From positions 1 to 5,379 of the forward strand of contig DASWFZ010000090.1 in the NCBI GenBank assembly GCA_036393975.1: a stretch of DNA of 5,379 bases. The letters are read 5' to 3'. The notes below the pieces were generated by a model. That model searched no databases, was not told the origin of the DNA, and saw nothing but the letters and a program-made list of their open reading frames with translations. The first letter of the stretch is position 1. Every line of letters begins with the position of its first letter. The translations under genes and the position numbers were made by a program. This document shows positions 4,507 to 5,379 of this stretch, one piece after another. The DNA comes from 13-1-40CM-64-14 sp036393975. GTDB lineage: Bacteria > Sysuimicrobiota > Sysuimicrobiia > Sysuimicrobiales > Kaftiobacteriaceae.

Positions 4507-5379
4507 ATGAGCAATATTCCACGGCACTGTATGCCCCACCGGCGCGGCTACGCTTTGCCGACCGCGTCCTCGGCGATAACAAAATCTGTCTCCGCGGAGC
4601 CGCCTCCGCCAGCCCGGATGCGGCTGGTCGGCACGAGGAGACGCCTCAGGACCAAGGGGTTCGCGATCGCGACGCTCGTCGCCACCCTGAGCGCGCTGTA
4701 TCTCGTGCCCGGGCACGCCGACGATCCGAGCGGATGTGACTTCGACCCGGTCAACACCAAGGCACCCTTCAGTCCATCGTGTGTGCCGCCGCTTACCGGC
4801 AGCACCTTTGAGGGCGGCGACGGCAACCTCGCAGTCAATACCTCTGGGAACACTGACTGGGCCAACGTCGCGGGGCGGAACGTGGGCATCGACCAGCCAA
4901 GCGGCAGGACCGACAACTCCTTCGGGCAAGGTACCAAGGAAGACGACGCCAACGTCACCGTGGTGAGTGGCTCGATTCCTCCCAACAAGAGCGACCTCTC
5001 ACGCTTCTACGAGGCGTCCGAGTTCGCCAACAACAGCAACTTCCTCTACCTCGCCTGGGAGCGTACCAACGTCCTCGGCTCGGCCAACATGGACTTCGAG
5101 ATCAACCAGAACACGACGACCGGCTTCTCAGGCACCACCGTCGGTCCCATTACGCTCAACCGGACCGCCGGCGATCTCCTGGTCACCTTCGACTTCACCA
5201 ACGGAGGCGGCAAACCAACCCTCGGGCTGCTCTTTTGGGTGACCTCCGGCGCGGCCAGCCAGTGCTTCTCGAGCAGCTCGCTGCCCTGCTGGGGCAACCG
5301 CCTGGGCCTGACCAGCGCCAACTCGGAGGGGGCCGTCAACAACGTTGACACCGTCACCGACCCCATTGCGGGGACGAGC
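4507..5379 (+). CDS. Secreted extracellular protein, N-terminal part (runs off the window)
   Basis: The frame is open from ATG 4507 to the last base, 291 codons, with no stop. AGGGGG (4493-4498) lies eight bases before this ATG. Residues 38-71 form a typical Sec signal peptide: Arg-rich n-region (TRRRLRTK), hydrophobic core (GFAIATLVATLSALYLV) and a likely cut after GHA at 71. The start at 4507 therefore leaves 37 extra residues before a normal signal. ATG 4618 (M38) would give a standard precursor but has no ribosome binding site. The mature part is rich in Asn, Thr, Ser and Gly, with few Cys (77, 92, 253, 261), which may form two disulfides. Segments such as STFEGGDGNL, NTDWANV, SFGQGTKEDD, SIPPNKSDL, RFYEAS and NFLYLAWER recall large actinobacterial secreted proteins that carry prealbumin-like/SpaA-type domains and a cell-wall anchor further on. 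That family recollection is from memory. Whether an anchor exists lies outside the window. The role is probably at the cell surface and is otherwise unknown. Confidence 0.8.
   Translation, partial: MSNIPRHCMPHRRGYALPTASSAITKSVSAEPPPPARMRLVGTRRRLRTKGFAIATLVATLSALYLVPGHADDPSGCDFDPVNTKAPFSPSCVPPLTGSTFEGGDGNLAVNTSGNTDWANVAGRNVGIDQPSGRTDNSFGQGTKEDDANVTVVSGSIPPNKSDLSRFYEASEFANNSNFLYLAWERTNVLGSANMDFEINQNTTTGFSGTTVGPITLNRTAGDLLVTFDFTNGGGKPTLGLLFWVTSGAASQCFSSSSLPCWGNRLGLTSANSEGAVNNVDTVTDPIAGTS

Overview
The window is high-GC DNA with strong GGAGG-type ribosome binding sites and GTG starts, most consistent with an actinobacterium, perhaps a soil or environmental lineage. The actinobacterial assignment rests on base composition, on the secreted-protein family at the right end and on general codon style; no rRNA or tRNA is present to confirm it. 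The gene density is low and several pieces look decayed, so this reads as an accessory or relic region rather than a compact operon.

Layout. Bases 1-64 hold the last 20 codons of an unidentified gene on the plus strand. Bases 142-1881 are a complete IS1380-family insertion sequence of 1740 bp. It has imperfect 17-bp terminal inverted repeats beginning CTTAGA, a 5-bp target duplication TCAGA on both sides, and one intact DDE transposase (274-1638). The transposase ribosome binding site lies in the 3' arm of a 10-bp perfect hairpin, which suggests protection against read-in transcription. The element sits at the broken end of an HD-GYP domain remnant (minus strand, 1882-2030).

Just upstream of that remnant, also on the minus strand, is a 68-residue acidic ORF (2037-2243) with an excellent promoter (TTGTCA, 17 bp, TATAAA) and an AGGAGG site. 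I recognise no family for it. Bases 2305-3326 carry no gene I can support; they contain hairpins, a 14-bp palindrome and one segment with a coding-like look.

A DUF2278 (YukJ-like) gene runs from 3327 to 4028 and is followed by a 9-bp-stem hairpin that may be its terminator. Bases 4094-4490 appear intergenic. From 4507 to the window edge runs the N-terminal part of a secreted, Asn/Thr/Ser-rich extracellular protein with a signal peptide, truncated by the window end.

The genes do not form an evident pathway. The clearest biology is the insertion sequence: its exact boundaries, the already defective locus it entered, and its translational hairpin. The most open question is the small minus-strand gene. 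I found no CRISPR array, no phage module, no toxin-antitoxin pair and no convincing new defence system.
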